Positions 38,130 through 50,916 of a stretch of 64,000 bases of DNA are shown here, piece after piece. The stretch is taken from NCBI RefSeq assembly GCF_958295425.1, contig NC_081146.1:4836041-4900040 (forward strand). The letters are read 5' to 3'. This DNA is from Solea solea. Taxonomy: Eukaryota > Chordata > Actinopteri > Pleuronectiformes > Soleidae. The translations under genes were made by a program, and so were the position numbers. The notes under the pieces are model-generated. The model did not search any database and was not told the origin of the DNA. It worked only from the letters and a program-made list of their open reading frames with translations. The number at the start of each line of letters is the position of its first letter. The first letter of the stretch is position 1.

Positions 38130-39764
38130 ATATTAACCATTAACTACGCACCTATTAATAATGAGCTGTCCGGTTTGGCTTCTGTGGGTCTCAAAGAAGT
38201 GGGGCTCTCCCATTCCTCCATTTCATATATACCAGGAGGGCTGTATGCTAGATTGTAATTAGAAAAATAGAACAAAAAATATGGGTGATTCTTTTGTTTT
38301 CAGTCAGTCTGACATTTGTTTATATTAAGTTATGCACTACCGTTTACAGTATACAACAAACATATAACTTGTGCTTTTTGATAGGAAAGTTACAAAGCAG
38401 AATAATAATAATGACAAAAGCAATTCATCAATCAGAAATAAAAATACCTTTTCTCTGTTTAGTTTACAGAAAACTCTGTTTATTTTTTATATTAGATATA
38501 ATTTGATTGATAACAAGTCTTCACGTTGAGGTTTCCATATCAAGTGGAAATGACACAATACTTCCTGTTGATAAAAAAAATGAGGACGATGTGTTTAAGT
38601 AGAAAATGTGATTACTTTTTTTTTCTCTTTGTCAATATTGAACCTGGGGCTTAAATGGAACATTAACGGTTGTGAGTCACAGCCGAAAGTCATTTAGAGG
38701 TCAAGGCAAACAGACGACGATCATCACAGTATCAGTTAATGACTATATTGGCGACACAGTCAGAAAATGGCTGGGTAAATCAAAAGCATGCCATAAAGTG
38801 GGATGTCCTCGAGGAGCAAAAATCTCATGTTATTTACAAATCAAAATATCCTCTCCTGATGTTCAACAAAAATTGAATACAGCATGTAAATCCTACTGAT
38901 TTTATATTTATGTGTAGTAAACATACATGGTGAAGCTGCTTTTAGCTGCACACAGATGTAACTTTCTTGTGATCTTGACCCACTGAGTCACTTTCCAAAA
39001 TAGTTCTCCTGTACCGTTGATTGATTCATTTCTCCATCACTTTTTTATTTCATCTTTTGAATTTGGGGCAACTTGAAGTTAATTATTTTACTGTAAGCGG
39101 GTTAAAGCCTCACTGCATGACTGATGTGTTATTAGTGGCATTGCAGCAAACAGTCCCACAGAAACAGTTTTTCTTCTTCTTCCACAGTCCTCCACAGACC
39201 TCAACATAGGAACTTCTTCCAAACTTCAAAACATTCAGCTTAATTAGGTGAAGTCATTTCATCAATACCAACTTTGATCTTAATCCACAATGAGTGGTTC
39301 AGAAGGTGTGTCAGTGGTGCTCTTTGTGCATTTTCAATGGACCTGCTTCATATCTCAGGAGGTGCCATCGCTATGGCAACCATAAACTGATGCTGGTGTC
39401 ACACAACTGATTCAGATCTGCAGATTAGACTGCACACACGGAAACCCACAAACAGTGACAGCGATTAATCAGCTCATTGGGGACATTATAGATTGCCTGT
39501 CACAAGTCACAAGAGATTGCGTAACAGTCGATAGTCTTGTTCAAAACCCTGTAAGTCATTTGTGTGATTACCACAGAAGGCAGCAATCCCACTCGAATTC
39601 CTCCAGCAATTGCGTTCTCTAGTTATTTGACGCGATTCTGTCTTTAAAAGTGAATTCTTTTTTGTTTGATGGTTTTTCTTCTAGTGTACATAAAGCATTA
39701 TGAATTGCATTATAGTTTGAAATGTGCCATAAAAAAAAAGCTGTTACTTTTATGTTAAAGAACT

Positions 39765-39985
39765 GTACCCTGCAGCCCAACGGGAACTTGGGTTGTGACA
39801 GGAAGGCTGTTGGTTCAAGTCCCCATCAGTTCAAGGGCTTGGGTACCCCTGAGTGTCCAATTAATGTTAAATTGAGTTGTGTTAGTAAGGGCATCTGGTG
39901 TAAAAAATCTCTGCCAAATCAAGTGTGCGGATCCTCTGCCATGGTGACCCCTAGACAGGGAGAAGCCAAAAGCCCTGTTGTATTT
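39765..39985 (+). mobile_element. tRNA-derived SINE
   Basis: The head contains a B-box-like GGTTCAAGTCC preceded at about 20 bases by a degenerate A-box. The body reads GTAAGGGCATCTGGTGTAAA, then CTCTGCCAAATCAA, and ends GGTGACCCCTAGACAGGGAG AAGCC. These blocks are typical of an abundant fish SINE tail. An ATT-repeat tail follows at 40005-40025. Confidence 0.75.
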
Positions 39986-40803
39986 GTATATATTTGTTGT
40001 GTGATAATCATTATTATTATTATCATCTCATCTAGACAATAGATATACAATTCATTATTTATTATTCCCATAAGCTGAAAAGTGCATTGAGATCTCTTAC
40101 TGTGTTTTCAGTCAAAATAATACGTTTGACAGGAAAAATATTGCCCCATGAAGGAATTAGATGGAACTGCATGGGCAGTTAAAGAGTGAGTGAAGGTCAC
40201 CACTGAATTGAACAATCTGTTGTAGAGTGCATCACCTTTGTGCAATTAATAAATTAAACTCTATGCGCAAAGCTCACGTTTGAGGGTTTAAGCAGACAAA
40301 ACAATACATCATTTAATTGGAGTGGCTACCAGTAACTGAGAGGCTTAAACGTGAGGAATGTATTTTATAGAGAACATTGTGATGCAAACAACTAAAATGT
40401 GTACATATAAAAAAAAGGGTAAAGAAAAAAAAGGTAGATTTGATGTCGTATAAGTGACTGCTGTCCTCGGAAGTAAAGGGGGAAGTAATATTTCACCTCG
40501 TCACGTCACTGAACACTTGAATTTTTGGTTTGTTTGTTCTGTATCTATACTCTCACCATTATTTCTGATTTTCTTCACAAATGTGACACTGCCTTGTGAA
40601 AGCAAAGGCAAATATAGTGCTGGAATAAAATTACCTTCCAGAGAGCCCCTTATTGAATTGACAGATGATATTTGTCACTTCCGCGACAGACCATATGGGT
40701 GCATGCACAGTGGATATTACACCACCCCAGGCTTTTTCTCTTCTCCCTTGTGGTGAAAATTTTGATAGACATCTTTTTTTTTTTTTTTTACTTTGAATGC
40801 TCT

Positions 40804-40836
40804 CTTTCTTGTTGAGAAAGTATCTCAACAAGAAAG
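40804..40836. repeat. Perfect 14-bp inverted repeat (hairpin)
   Basis: CTTTCTTGTTGAGA and its exact reverse complement TCTCAACAAGAAAG are separated by a 5-base loop (AAGTA). No function is assigned. Confidence 0.9.
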
Positions 40837-41368
40837 CAGAATACAGAAATCATCTTTTATAGTAAAAATCCACAGACATTCAGTTTAGTTTGGCGACTTG
40901 CTGAAATATGATGGGGCAATAATTCCATGAGTGACTGTTGCATCCTGCCACTGAATTTCAAAATATCACAAACCCCTGTGGCATAAGTTATGAAATCCCT
41001 ACTAGAAACAACTAGTTTGGCCATTACAAAAGAAAAAAAATAGACAGCAAAATAGATAAAAAAGTAACCGATCTACCACAGAAATATCCTTATTTAATGC
41101 AAATACAGTTCCTCAAGAATAAGAATATTTCCTCATAACATGTAAAAAGATCTGTAAATTGTACTTTAAATTTGCAAAGCAACACATAACATCTGAGTGA
41201 CTTTTAAAGCTTTAATTCTTACCTTGGGTTTTCTTTTTCTTTGAGCAGTTATTTGTTTTAACAGGTCTGATTTCCTCTCAGTTCAGCCACAGCATGACCG
41301 CACAATCTACTGACTGGTGGCAAAGTGCACAAGTGTGGGGAGAAGATATGGAGGGTAGCTGTGATGAC

Positions 41369-41431
41369 AGAGAGAGAGAGGGAGAGAGAGAGAGAGAGAG
41401 AGAGGGAAAGAGAGAGAGAGAGAGAGAGAGA
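41369..41431. repeat. (GA)n microsatellite
   Basis: GA dinucleotide tract with two short interruptions. Its complement gives a spurious Ser/Leu-rich open frame. Confidence 0.96.
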
Positions 41432-44400
41432 TGAGATGAAAGCCACCAAATGATGCGCTTTTGAAGTACTGTGGACGCAGCTGTGTGATGAAACTGAGAA
41501 TAAAATGATTGCATTGAAGTAAACTTCTGTTTGATTCATTTGATTAGATGAATGTGAACTCATCCACCACAAATCCACACTGAGAAGGTTTGCTCTCCTC
41601 AAACATTTCCTCATATATACAGGGACAGGGACCAAATGTGATGAAGAACGAGTGTTGTGAGTGTTGTGTCCCTTACGATCAATGTGTTTCAAGAGAACAG
41701 GGTCATGCCCTCTGGGGAGAGGAGAGCACTTAAGGAAAGCTACTTGGATGTAAGCTTTTAGGTGTGAAAAACGTGAAATAGAACTTAAATGCTCAAAATA
41801 TTGACCTTATTTTATTCATTTTTCTCCTATAGTCGGGGTATGTTGCTGTTGGATTGTTCCTCTTTGTACAGCAACTGTTTTTCCTTCTACCTATTTTGCT
41901 AATCACCGTCCTCCATCTTCCATCTTTATTTGACAGACAGTATCTCACATCCTGCATACACATCCTTTCCACATACAGTGTAGGATCAGGTGGTTTAGGC
42001 TATTTTTACAACACATTGCTTGATGGATGACAAGAATGCCTTAATCGTCCCTGTGTGGAAAAACGGCCAGGGTAATAAAAAGGAGATTTTAATCATGTCT
42101 GCTTAGATGATACATGTGTGTGGTTGGTTCTGGTTTACAGAGCATTTAATGTGTTTTACTTATACTGTACATGACCATTCATTTCAAATGTTCAATTGCG
42201 TACTATGAACATGTTTTCAAGTGTTTAGGTTTGAAATCCAAAATATTGTTGTCGTTACTGACAATATCACCGTGTAGTACCTACTGTAGCACAACAGAGG
42301 GCAATGGTGAGCAGCAATCTCAATGACATGAGTGACTTCAGTAATGTAGCAGTGTACCATACCGATGAAGGTGGTGAGTTAAAGGTACAGTGTGTAAAAT
42401 GTAGCATCATTTATCATTTATATAAGATGCATGTTAAGGTGAAATAGGAGGTTTCAATGAGTCACTGCCAATTCATTTAACTTGTGTCCCAACAGTTTGC
42501 ACATTAATAGTTCAATAACAATTTAATCAGGTCATAAATTCACATACCTGAGGCATTGTGAAACAAATGAATAGCCTATTTTAGCCTCTCAAATTACAAG
42601 AAGAGCTAAATAATATCAACTGGGACAAGCAAACTTATCAAATGATATAAATTAGGTCAGAAAGATTTGTGACACGGTTGAATTTAGGCCTTATTCAAGA
42701 CCTGAAATCATGTGATCCTTAAATAAGACAGCGATATCTGGTTCATTGACCACGTTTTTTCTCTTTTCGTGACCTGACAGATGCAGCAGGCCAGAAGGCA
42801 GGAAATGTGATTATAAGCAGACACTGCAGCATCAATAAGATTTCTTCTCAGTCACTGTCTGGTCAGGTACAGCACAACAGAGCATACAACAGTCATTACG
42901 TCATCCTGTTACACAATTCCTTTTTCACAAATCACCATGGACACAAACATCAGAGCGGGAGCTTTGCTGTTTCAGATTGATTCACAGTGAATCCATTAAT
43001 CAGATTTCCTCTCCTCATTTCCAGATTGCCAGACTTACATCAAATCACCCAAATGAAAAACTCAAATCAAATTACTTAATGCCAAATGATTTAATTATTT
43101 ACTTTAATGTACTGTGTGAAATAATAAAACATCTAGCAGTAAAATGAAAATGTTTTCACAATTTAAGGGACAAAATATCATTTACCATGGTAAAAACAAC
43201 AATGCACAACTTTGGCATTTTCATAATACTTGAAATTAACATATTTGGATGAATTATTTTTGGCTATTAATTGTGTTTGCTATGGCACATGTATTTGGAT
43301 AAGGACTTACATAAAAAATAAGTTGTGCCTACAGAAACCTCTGGTTGAAACGAGTCATTGTTGAGCTTTGTTTATTTCATAATCCAACATTTTTATTTCA
43401 AGGAGATGTCCTATAAAATGATTAGGAAATGTCATACTCATCATGCTCCACTTTAATATGAGTTCAAAGTACAAAATACAAAGTTAAAGATAAAGTTTCA
43501 TACACCCAAACACACACTGTCCTCACTGGTAACCACAGCAAGGTCGCCGTCACACAGCTGAACACAGAGAATTCAAACATCTGACATCTGAAGGCCAAAC
43601 ATCTCAGCACTGTAGAGAGAAATCATCACGTGAATTAACCAACAAGTTTATCACTGTTTTGTCTTTCTGTAAAATGCTGATTCTGAATAATTGCATATCC
43701 TGGTTGAAGATACATTGGTGACACTGCTGGGGAGAATATGAGATATTTTATTTATTCCATCTTTATTTCAATTGTATTCTTCATTTTTACTTGTTCATTC
43801 TGTCTTCCTCGTGCAGCTTTAGAAATGAATTGGTCTCAGTTCTGTATTTGTTTAGAAAAAGGTTAAAAACAGAGGTTACAAGGCATCTAGATTTTCCGCA
43901 GTGAATCTATCGTGTCCCAGGTTTGGCAACAGGGAAGAGAGATTTCATTAGTATGGGTTTGCTGGTACTAAAGGTCTTTGTTTTTATTCAACTTCCCTTT
44001 GAGTGGGTGTGTTTCACAGAACATTTCATCCTGCCCAAATTCACTTTTGGCCTTTTACTCCCAACAATTACTGTAATTGGCCAATTAGAAACAGAGTGAG
44101 AGAGAAAAAGAGTCCCTCTTGCTTTTGCTTTTGTAAAAAAAAAAAACTGAAGGTGCTTCACAGACATTAAGAGTTAAATGAAGAAATTAATGATAAAATA
44201 GTCTGATTTAATAAAAGCTTGAGTTAAAAAGGAAAGAGTTAAAAGAGCAGCCTAAGCAGCAGGTCTGTGGGAGTTTGTTACAGATCTGTGAGATAGAAAC
44301 TCAACACAGCTTCTCTGTGTTTAGTTTTGATGCTGGGAACAGAAAGTAAACTTATCCCAGATGACCTGAGGCAAGCAGCACAAATCCAAAACAAAAAACA

Positions 44401-45374
44401 AACCGGTTCAGTTATTTGATGAAGAGGAAGCCTGTGTACAGATCTGAGATTTGTGCTGATGTGATACACTTTGTTGGTGTTTGTGATGAATCAGGCAGCA
44501 GTGTTCTGAATCTGAATGATATTTAAGAGACATGAAAATACAAAGTTACCCCCATAAACGTAAACGTAAAAGTTTTGCCAAATGCTGCTTCTTTAGTCCT
44601 TATATGTTCTTAAGATGATAGTAGGTTGTTGACCTTTAGCTGCATTAATGTGACTGTTAAGGATCCTGAAAACCTTTGTTCTCAAGTGTTTCTCTTTCCA
44701 AGACGACTTGTACATTCATAATATCCATTACGTGTCAACAGTCCAAGCCTTCGCAACCAGTCAAATATGGAGATATGTCTGTCTTCTATGGTCTAAGTGA
44801 CCTACGGAACCCTGTGACCTACTTTCCATTCATAGCTTGCTCTTCATGGGCACACCCCCCTCTTCATAGGTTGCTTTGCTCTGGGGAGTGTCCTTCCATG
44901 GCCTTCAGCTGTGACTGTTGGCTGACGTGCAGTCTGTGTGTGTTGTTGTGCAACTTTTTAAAATCCAGACACAGATACAATGTAGGAAGGGGGAAGTTGG
45001 CCGTGGACTTTGTTAGCAGTGAATCGGTCATGGTAGTTTTGTATTCTTCAGACCTGGACCTGAAGTCGTCCATAAAACCTGCTAAAAGAGGACATCTTTG
45101 AAACTGTTCCCCAGTCTAACACATGGTATAAAAATAGAAACAACCAAATGAAATGCTACAGCAACAAAATAACTTTGTTCGCATTTATAAAGGTGGGATT
45201 TGTGTTTGAAACAACATTTAGCTGCTATAACTATTTAAAAAAAAAAAAACATTTCATACTTGAATGCTTTTTCTCTTTTACCTTTTGTAAATGTAAACAT
45301 TTATTCTAAACCAACAAAGCTAACTTAATTTAGCTTTTTAGTACTCACTAACATCTGCTCTCGAACGCTAGAAC

Positions 45375-45403
45375 CTCCTTTTTCTAACATGTAGAAAAAG
45401 GAG
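45375..45403. repeat. Perfect 12-bp inverted repeat (hairpin)
   Basis: CTCCTTTTTCTA and TAGAAAAAGGAG flank a 5-base loop (ACATG). Too short for a microRNA precursor. Confidence 0.9.
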
Positions 45404-46505
45404 TCCTCCCCCTCCAGGAGAGGTGTTGTGACGAGTGACTCAAAAAAACATCATGGGGGAAGTAGGTTCTAGTTTCTCACCCACTAACCTGAAACGACTT
45501 GTCCACATGTTCCTATTCTGATTTATGACAGTATGAACACTCGGCACTCGTTTCAACTGCAAAGTCATTAATATTTCTTTTCTTTTAAAGCTCAAAGGTA
45601 AAAGGTGTTTGTACCGTCTTCCCTGTACAATGTATACATTCAAGAAACGATCAAATCACTGTTTAATATGCAGCCAGTGTGTGCCAGACAAAAAGTCCTC
45701 CCCTGTTTCACAGAACACTGTGGTAAGACTGGTGTAGTCCTTCACTTGAGTGTGAGTAAGTGATACCAAATACCACATTATAAAAACAGAGTAGCAATAC
45801 TCGTTCTTCAGTTATCCTCTGTCACACATTCCTTGTAATATAGAAACTTAGTAAGAAGTATGTTACAGTAGCAACTGGTCAAAGTAGTGACCTATTGTTC
45901 CCCTACACATTCATGTTAGGCTACACATGAGGGCATGAAAATAAAGTTCTAATGATGAAATGTATGACAGTTGTTAACACTTTACTGTGAATTATTTGAT
46001 GACAATTAAAAAAAAGAAAGAAAAAAAGTAGGTCTCTAAATGATTTCATATGATTTGACTGTGACATGTAATTTAATATGATATAGAAACTTTAGGGTAA
46101 CAAACAAACAAACTTAACTTTGATGTTTTCACATGTGGGGCTACATTTTCCAGTAAACTGGTCAAGGTGTTGTCTCATCAGTATCAGTTGGGGGGGGATG
46201 GGCAGTTCACAAACATCAGTTGCTTTGTATTACAGCCTGTTGCAGCTGTTCTCAACCACTGTGGTTTCTGCGTTTAACAGACACACGCACAGCAACTTGT
46301 TTTTCTCACGAGGAAGACGTTACAAAACACAACACCAGTTCGAATAAATAGATTCACTATGTTGTGTTCGACATTTGGACTTTTTGACCATGATGCGGTA
46401 TGAAAACAGTCGTACTATAGATCGAAAACGGTTGTTTTCTTCTGTATTCTCACTTTCCTCAGGAAGTGCCCCAACAAACGGGAGGGGGGGATGTGGTTCC
46501 ACGAT

Positions 46506-46600
46506 TGACGTCACCCGCCCGTCAATGGGTGTGAACGGGTTTGTGTATCTCTTCGCTGATTGGTCGTCGCGTTTGTACTCGACGTTCGATTGGTCAGCTC
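46506..46600 (+). promoter_or_regulatory. pnrc2 promoter: CRE and two inverted CCAAT boxes
   Basis: A perfect palindromic CRE (TGACGTCA) lies at 46506-46513. Inverted CCAAT boxes (ATTGG) lie at 46559-46563 and 46589-46593, 30 bases apart. They sit just upstream of the inferred first pnrc2 exon, which ends at a GTAAGA donor after 46845. The layout fits a CREB/ATF plus NF-Y promoter without a TATA box. Confidence 0.65.
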
Positions 46601-47312
46601 TGGGCCAGAGCGAGCTACATAGCCCTGCTGTAGATTCCATTTTGTTGCAATCTAGACGGAGTCGGGAGGGAAGTGGAGTCCGCGACTGCCACTCTGTTTT
46701 AACATCACATATTCTTGGAAGGTGACGGATTTGTAGGGAATATAGTTTTCTGTGCTCCCTACGTAGTCCGCCGAGAGAATTCAGAAAGTTTCTTCTCACT
46801 TTTTCTTCGACGAAAGGCTTTAACAACCAAGCCTGAAGAAGTCGGTAAGAGCCAGTTTTGTTTCGTCGCCATATTGAGCTCAGTGTTTCTTTGTTTTGGT
46901 TTGGTGCCAAAGAAATGTGACACCGTTTGTTTGAGCGTTAAATATTCAACTCGTATTTGTAAGAACGAAACAAAAAAAGACCACCCGGGTCATTTGTGAC
47001 AACATTGTTATATTGTTTAATTTTTTACCACCGAGTAAAACCTGACAGAACAAAGGCAAATGACACAACAGCAGTGAACGGTCGGACACTTACGTGGGAT
47101 AACCTGACGCAGTTAACTCTTAATACAACATTTGAACTTGTTTACCGTACGTTTTTTTAACTAGTAAATGACACCAGTGGATGGCATTTTGTTGTAAAAT
47201 TGTTTAAAAAAATGTGTGACGCACATATAAAACGCGACGAAAACAAATTAATGAAAACATGTACAGACACGGTTAGTTTGCACGTCTAACGGGTACATTT
47301 TTCCCACTGAAG

Positions 47313-47534
47313 GTCTACGGCTTCCTGGAGCATCGTGTGCCGAGGTGAATTGATGTTCAGCTCGTCTCCACTTATAAACAACACTCAGTGGCACATGAGA
47401 ACCTCAGACCTTGCTGGACACACAAGTGCGGCGAGAAGTAGACAAAAGGCTACTTCGAGGACCTGGGGCCCGATTGGAGGTGAACGATTAAAGGGGGATC
47501 TCTGTCTCGTCAACTCTATTTCGACAACAAAGAG
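47313..47534 (+). other. pnrc2: pnrc2 5' UTR exon 2 with upstream open reading frame
   Basis: The exon is bounded by an acceptor (CCCACTGAAG) before 47313 and a donor (AAAGAG|GTGAGC) after 47534. The first ATG in the inferred leader is at 47353, in a weak context (T at -3, T at +4). It opens a 61-codon frame whose TGA is made across the junction to the exon beginning at 47733. The frame stops at the same codon whether or not the intron is spliced. Confidence 0.55.
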
Positions 47535-47755
47535 GTGAGCTGGGCTTGTTTTTCTCCGGGCTGTGGGTGGGGGAGGGGCGAAGCCGCTGTGTCTGGTGTT
47601 CCTGCACGTAGCCCTCTGCGGTTGCATAAAACCTGATTGTGCCTTGTACAACCCACCCACCTTTTTAATAATAACAATAATAATAAATATTATTACTTCA
47701 TTGTTATTGATAAATATTCTTTTATCATGTAGGTGACACGTAGTGCAAAAGCAGT

Positions 47756-48226
47756 ATGGGAGGTGGAGAGAGATACAACATTCCAGCGTCCCACCCTGAG
47801 CGCCAGCTGCCCAAGAAGAACCACCAGCTTGGCCGGGTTAAGCAGAGAAGCCGTGACCAAAACGGAGCAACAACAGTAGCAGCATCTGCAGGGGGCCTTC
47901 ACCATCACAGCCACCGCCGAAGCGACAAAGGCATAGCCTACCACAGGTCGCCAGAGGCGCGGCAGGCCGCGTCTGCAGAGAAGAATGCTTCTGTCCGTTT
48001 TGCCACAGCTTATGATCAGAACTGGGAGGGTGCAGTGTCTCACCTCAACACACTCTTGGCCACCCAGGGAAGTCCGAGCTACGCAGGGCCGAAGTTCAGC
48101 GAGCCACCCGCGCCCAGCGTGTTGCCCAAACCGCCCAGTCACTGGGTGTCCTTCCCAATGGGCTCCTGTGACAACAGGGAGATGATGGCCTTCGAGCTCA
48201 AGAGCCTCCTCAAAATGCAGGCCTGA
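47756..48226 (+). CDS. pnrc2: Proline-rich nuclear receptor coactivator 2
   Basis: PNRC2 is a nuclear receptor coactivator and also bridges UPF1 to the decapping factor DCP1A in mRNA decay; in zebrafish it is needed for decay of cyclic segmentation transcripts. A single 156-residue coding exon (human 139). The start MGGGERYNIPA is the conserved family N-terminus. The signature proline-rich SH3-binding segment is GPKFSEPPAPSVLPKPPSHW. The C-terminal helix ends ELKSLLKMQA. The middle is longer than in mammals, with Ala/Gly and His-rich stretches. The coding exon starts at 47733, after 5' UTR exons ending at 46845 and 47534. The 3' UTR is about 2.3 kb. Confidence 0.95.
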   Translation: MGGGERYNIPASHPERQLPKKNHQLGRVKQRSRDQNGATTVAASAGGLHHHSHRRSDKGIAYHRSPEARQAASAEKNASVRFATAYDQNWEGAVSHLNTLLATQGSPSYAGPKFSEPPAPSVLPKPPSHWVSFPMGSCDNREMMAFELKSLLKMQA

Positions 48227-50128
48227 GAGGGATACCAACACCTGATCAAAAATGCCCAAACTGGGACCCCTTTTAAAGGTACCCACTCACCAGGAACTCT
48301 GCAGTGCTGTAATACTTTTAGCTGTTTTTTTAGACTTATGTGACTTAAGGGTTAGGGGGCATTTGCAGTAATGCATCATGCTTCTAATGTTTACACCCAT
48401 TTTAACCACTATTATAAAATATTACAGCACTGTAGCCTTGCTGGTTGGTGATGCCTTTAGTGGAGTCCGTCCGTGACTAAACTGGATATCCTTTGTACTT
48501 TTGTTTTGTTCTTTTTAACGTTGGCTGTCAAAGCAGTGTGCGAGTGTAGTTTTTTTTTTCCAAACAAGGCTTGTAGTACAGGTCAGGAAGGCTCCCATCA
48601 CATTTATGGTCCATTTCTGTGGACAGGTGAGCTTTTGTTTTGATTTACACACCTTTTGATGATCCTTTAGAGTAACATCTGAAGTATCTGTTTGCTTGAG
48701 CAAACGTAAAAGTTGTAGCATTTTCCCCCTCCCAGGTCCCACAGTTTTTCTTATTTCTCACATTTCTTGTTTGGAATGAAAAGACACTCGACTGCAATTC
48801 TGCAGGGAAAAAGATTATCTTAAGCTGTAGCCAGTAAATACAGGTCAACCATGTAACCCCAAATTGAAGGGTGATAAGAGACCACGGCACACGGGCCTTG
48901 GATTGTCAACTCCTGTACCCCCTTTATTGCGCTGTGCGCATATGCACTATAGGAGATGAATTTGTCTATGGCCCTTAACACTTTGTCATAACATTATTTT
49001 GTACAAGTCCTTTTTGTTATGGTTGAAAGATGTATGAAGAGCTGTGTGTAACCAAAGCATTGTTTTTTTGTGACTTTTCTTTTATTTTGGACATCTGTGT
49101 GTGTGTGTGTGTGGTTGGCATTATTGTCACTGCCACTTTAACCTCAACAGCCAGAGTTGATGGATGGGCTAGAGTTCGCAGGGTCACCCTTAAATCGTTC
49201 ATTTATTCCAGTCAGCACTGTTATTCCTTCTCAGTCTCTGCCTATTCAGGACAATGCTGTGGCTTTAACACGCGGAAGAGGGCCATGGTCAGTTTTTGGG
49301 CATGACGTGGTCCTGTTGGCTGCAGACATACAAGCAAGGTTAGGCAGAGCTGAGAGGTTTCTGAATTGAAATGACCCAAGGGACTCGACGTAAGATGGGA
49401 GGCTGCTGTGTGTTTACAAAATAAGTCTGTCTTTGACCACCCCAGAATCGGCAGGTAGTTGCTGCCTCTTGCCTCAGCCTCTTGTTTAACCTCTTGCACT
49501 GCAATCAGACATTTTTTATTCATTAGTTACAGGTCAGGATGCTATTGAAATGGTGGCGAGACGACTATCTATGGATTCTACATTTTTGTGACTTGGTCCT
49601 CCAATGAGGTCCTTTTTTTTTGTTTTCCCTTTGCAGAATTGGAGCTGTTTATGGCCAGCCTTAAGATGACAAAACAAAATTATGAGAGCTTGTTAGTGTG
49701 TTCAAGAGCCATGTAAATAATGAAATGTATAATGTATAAAGAAGTACTTGTAGCATATGTACATTTGCAGACTGTGTTTGAGGTCTGCGTGACAAAAGTA
49801 TTTTTAGTAATAACACTGAATGTATAGACATGCTAAGAACATGTCTTGACTTCAATACTGAAGAATATTTTTGTTAAAAAAATACCTGCCTAAAGCATTT
49901 GCCAGTATCCCTGCACTGTTATCTTTCCAGAGATCTTGCACATGTTTTTTATTGTTTTGTAATATGCAGTGTAGGGTGAAAGATGCTTAGTGCAAACTTG
50001 GCGTGAGCACGAAAAATATCAATTGGATCCGAGGAGACTTGCACATGTATGGAATCAAATTCTGAATGTGATTACACTATGTAAGCATGGTGTTTTTAGT
50101 CTTGATTTGACCTGTTAGTGCCTAAGTT

Positions 50129-50142
50129 AACCCCCCCCCCCC
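50129..50142. repeat. Poly(C) tract in pnrc2 3' UTR
   Basis: Fourteen consecutive C residues. Confidence 0.9.
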
Positions 50143-50510
50143 CATGCTGGAATCATTTTTGTTAGGTGGAGATTTCACAGAATGGCCAAATGTTTTGTTT
50201 CATTTCTCCTTTCAAAACCACGTTCAGTTCTCAGCTGTTCTTCCGCCAACTGACAACTGAATTTGGTTCCCAAGTTAATAACGTTCCATTGGTTTACATG
50301 TACCTTTTCTGTATTGCTCAGATTGAGCCATGCATGGCACTGTCTCCTTATTCTGAAATTTGAAACTTTGAATTGGCTTTGAATTTGTCCCCTTGAAACG
50401 ATGTCACTCTACAGGAAAATGTCCCCATTTTAATGATTGGTATGAATTGTCTTTAAAAAAAAGTGAAAAATGCACTCTTGAATTGATCACAAAATTTTAA
50501 CCAAAAGAAA

Positions 50511-50516
50511 AATAAA
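50511..50516 (+). terminator. pnrc2 polyadenylation signal AATAAA
   Basis: AATAAA followed by a pyrimidine- and GT-rich stretch. It is the best candidate for the main pnrc2 3' end. Confidence 0.6.
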
Positions 50517-50910
50517 TCCCTTCCCCTCCCCCCTACCTTTGTGTTTGAGTTTCCTTTGTACTTGGAGCATAAGCATACTGTATATTTTGACATTCCATGT
50601 TAGTATTGCCGGTACAACACAACAATTTAAGTGATCAAAAACAAAAATTTTCACTACTAGTATATAGCATACCATGTAAAACATATACACATACATAAAC
50701 ATATACACTTGCCATTTCATTTACTGATGAGTATATCAGTAAATAAAAAATATATACTCAGGCGAGTATATAAACTCAGGCACTACTAAATGAAAGTACA
50801 CAGGACACACATTAGTACAAATGAACAGTTTTTATGTGACATAAGTGCCCCACAAACCAGGCATGCAAGATTTAGGAACTTGACAATACTAGCCATAGGA
50901 GTTCATCGTA

Positions 50911-50916
50911 TTTATT
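50911..50916 (-). terminator. Candidate srsf10 polyadenylation signal
   Basis: TTTATT on the plus strand, about 300 bases past the srsf10 stop. The two convergent genes would then end about 400 bases apart. Confidence 0.45.

Larger units (their letters stand above)
38130..46600. other. cnr2-pnrc2 intergenic region, no gene recognised
   Basis: About 8.5 kb of AT-rich sequence. It holds a SINE (39765-39985), two perfect hairpins (40804-40836, 45375-45403) and a GA microsatellite (41369-41431). It probably also holds 5' UTR exons of cnr2 that cannot be placed. Open frames present are short and lack family features. Confidence 0.55.

Noticed and set aside
39722..40042. 106-codon plus-strand frame
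   Set aside because: It lies almost wholly inside a tRNA-derived SINE.
41258..41692. Minus-strand frame with a Ser/Leu repeat
   Set aside because: The repeat is the (GA)n microsatellite read on the other strand; the rest has no recognisable domain.
44676..45101. 141-codon plus-strand frame
   Set aside because: No recognisable domain, no splice context and low-complexity hydrophobic runs; probably chance.
46320..46910. 196-codon minus-strand frame over the pnrc2 promoter and exon 1
   Set aside because: It covers a CpG-rich promoter where stops are rare; no domain or conservation signal was seen.
47693..48286. 197-codon minus-strand frame
   Set aside because: Antisense to the pnrc2 coding exon, with no independent features.
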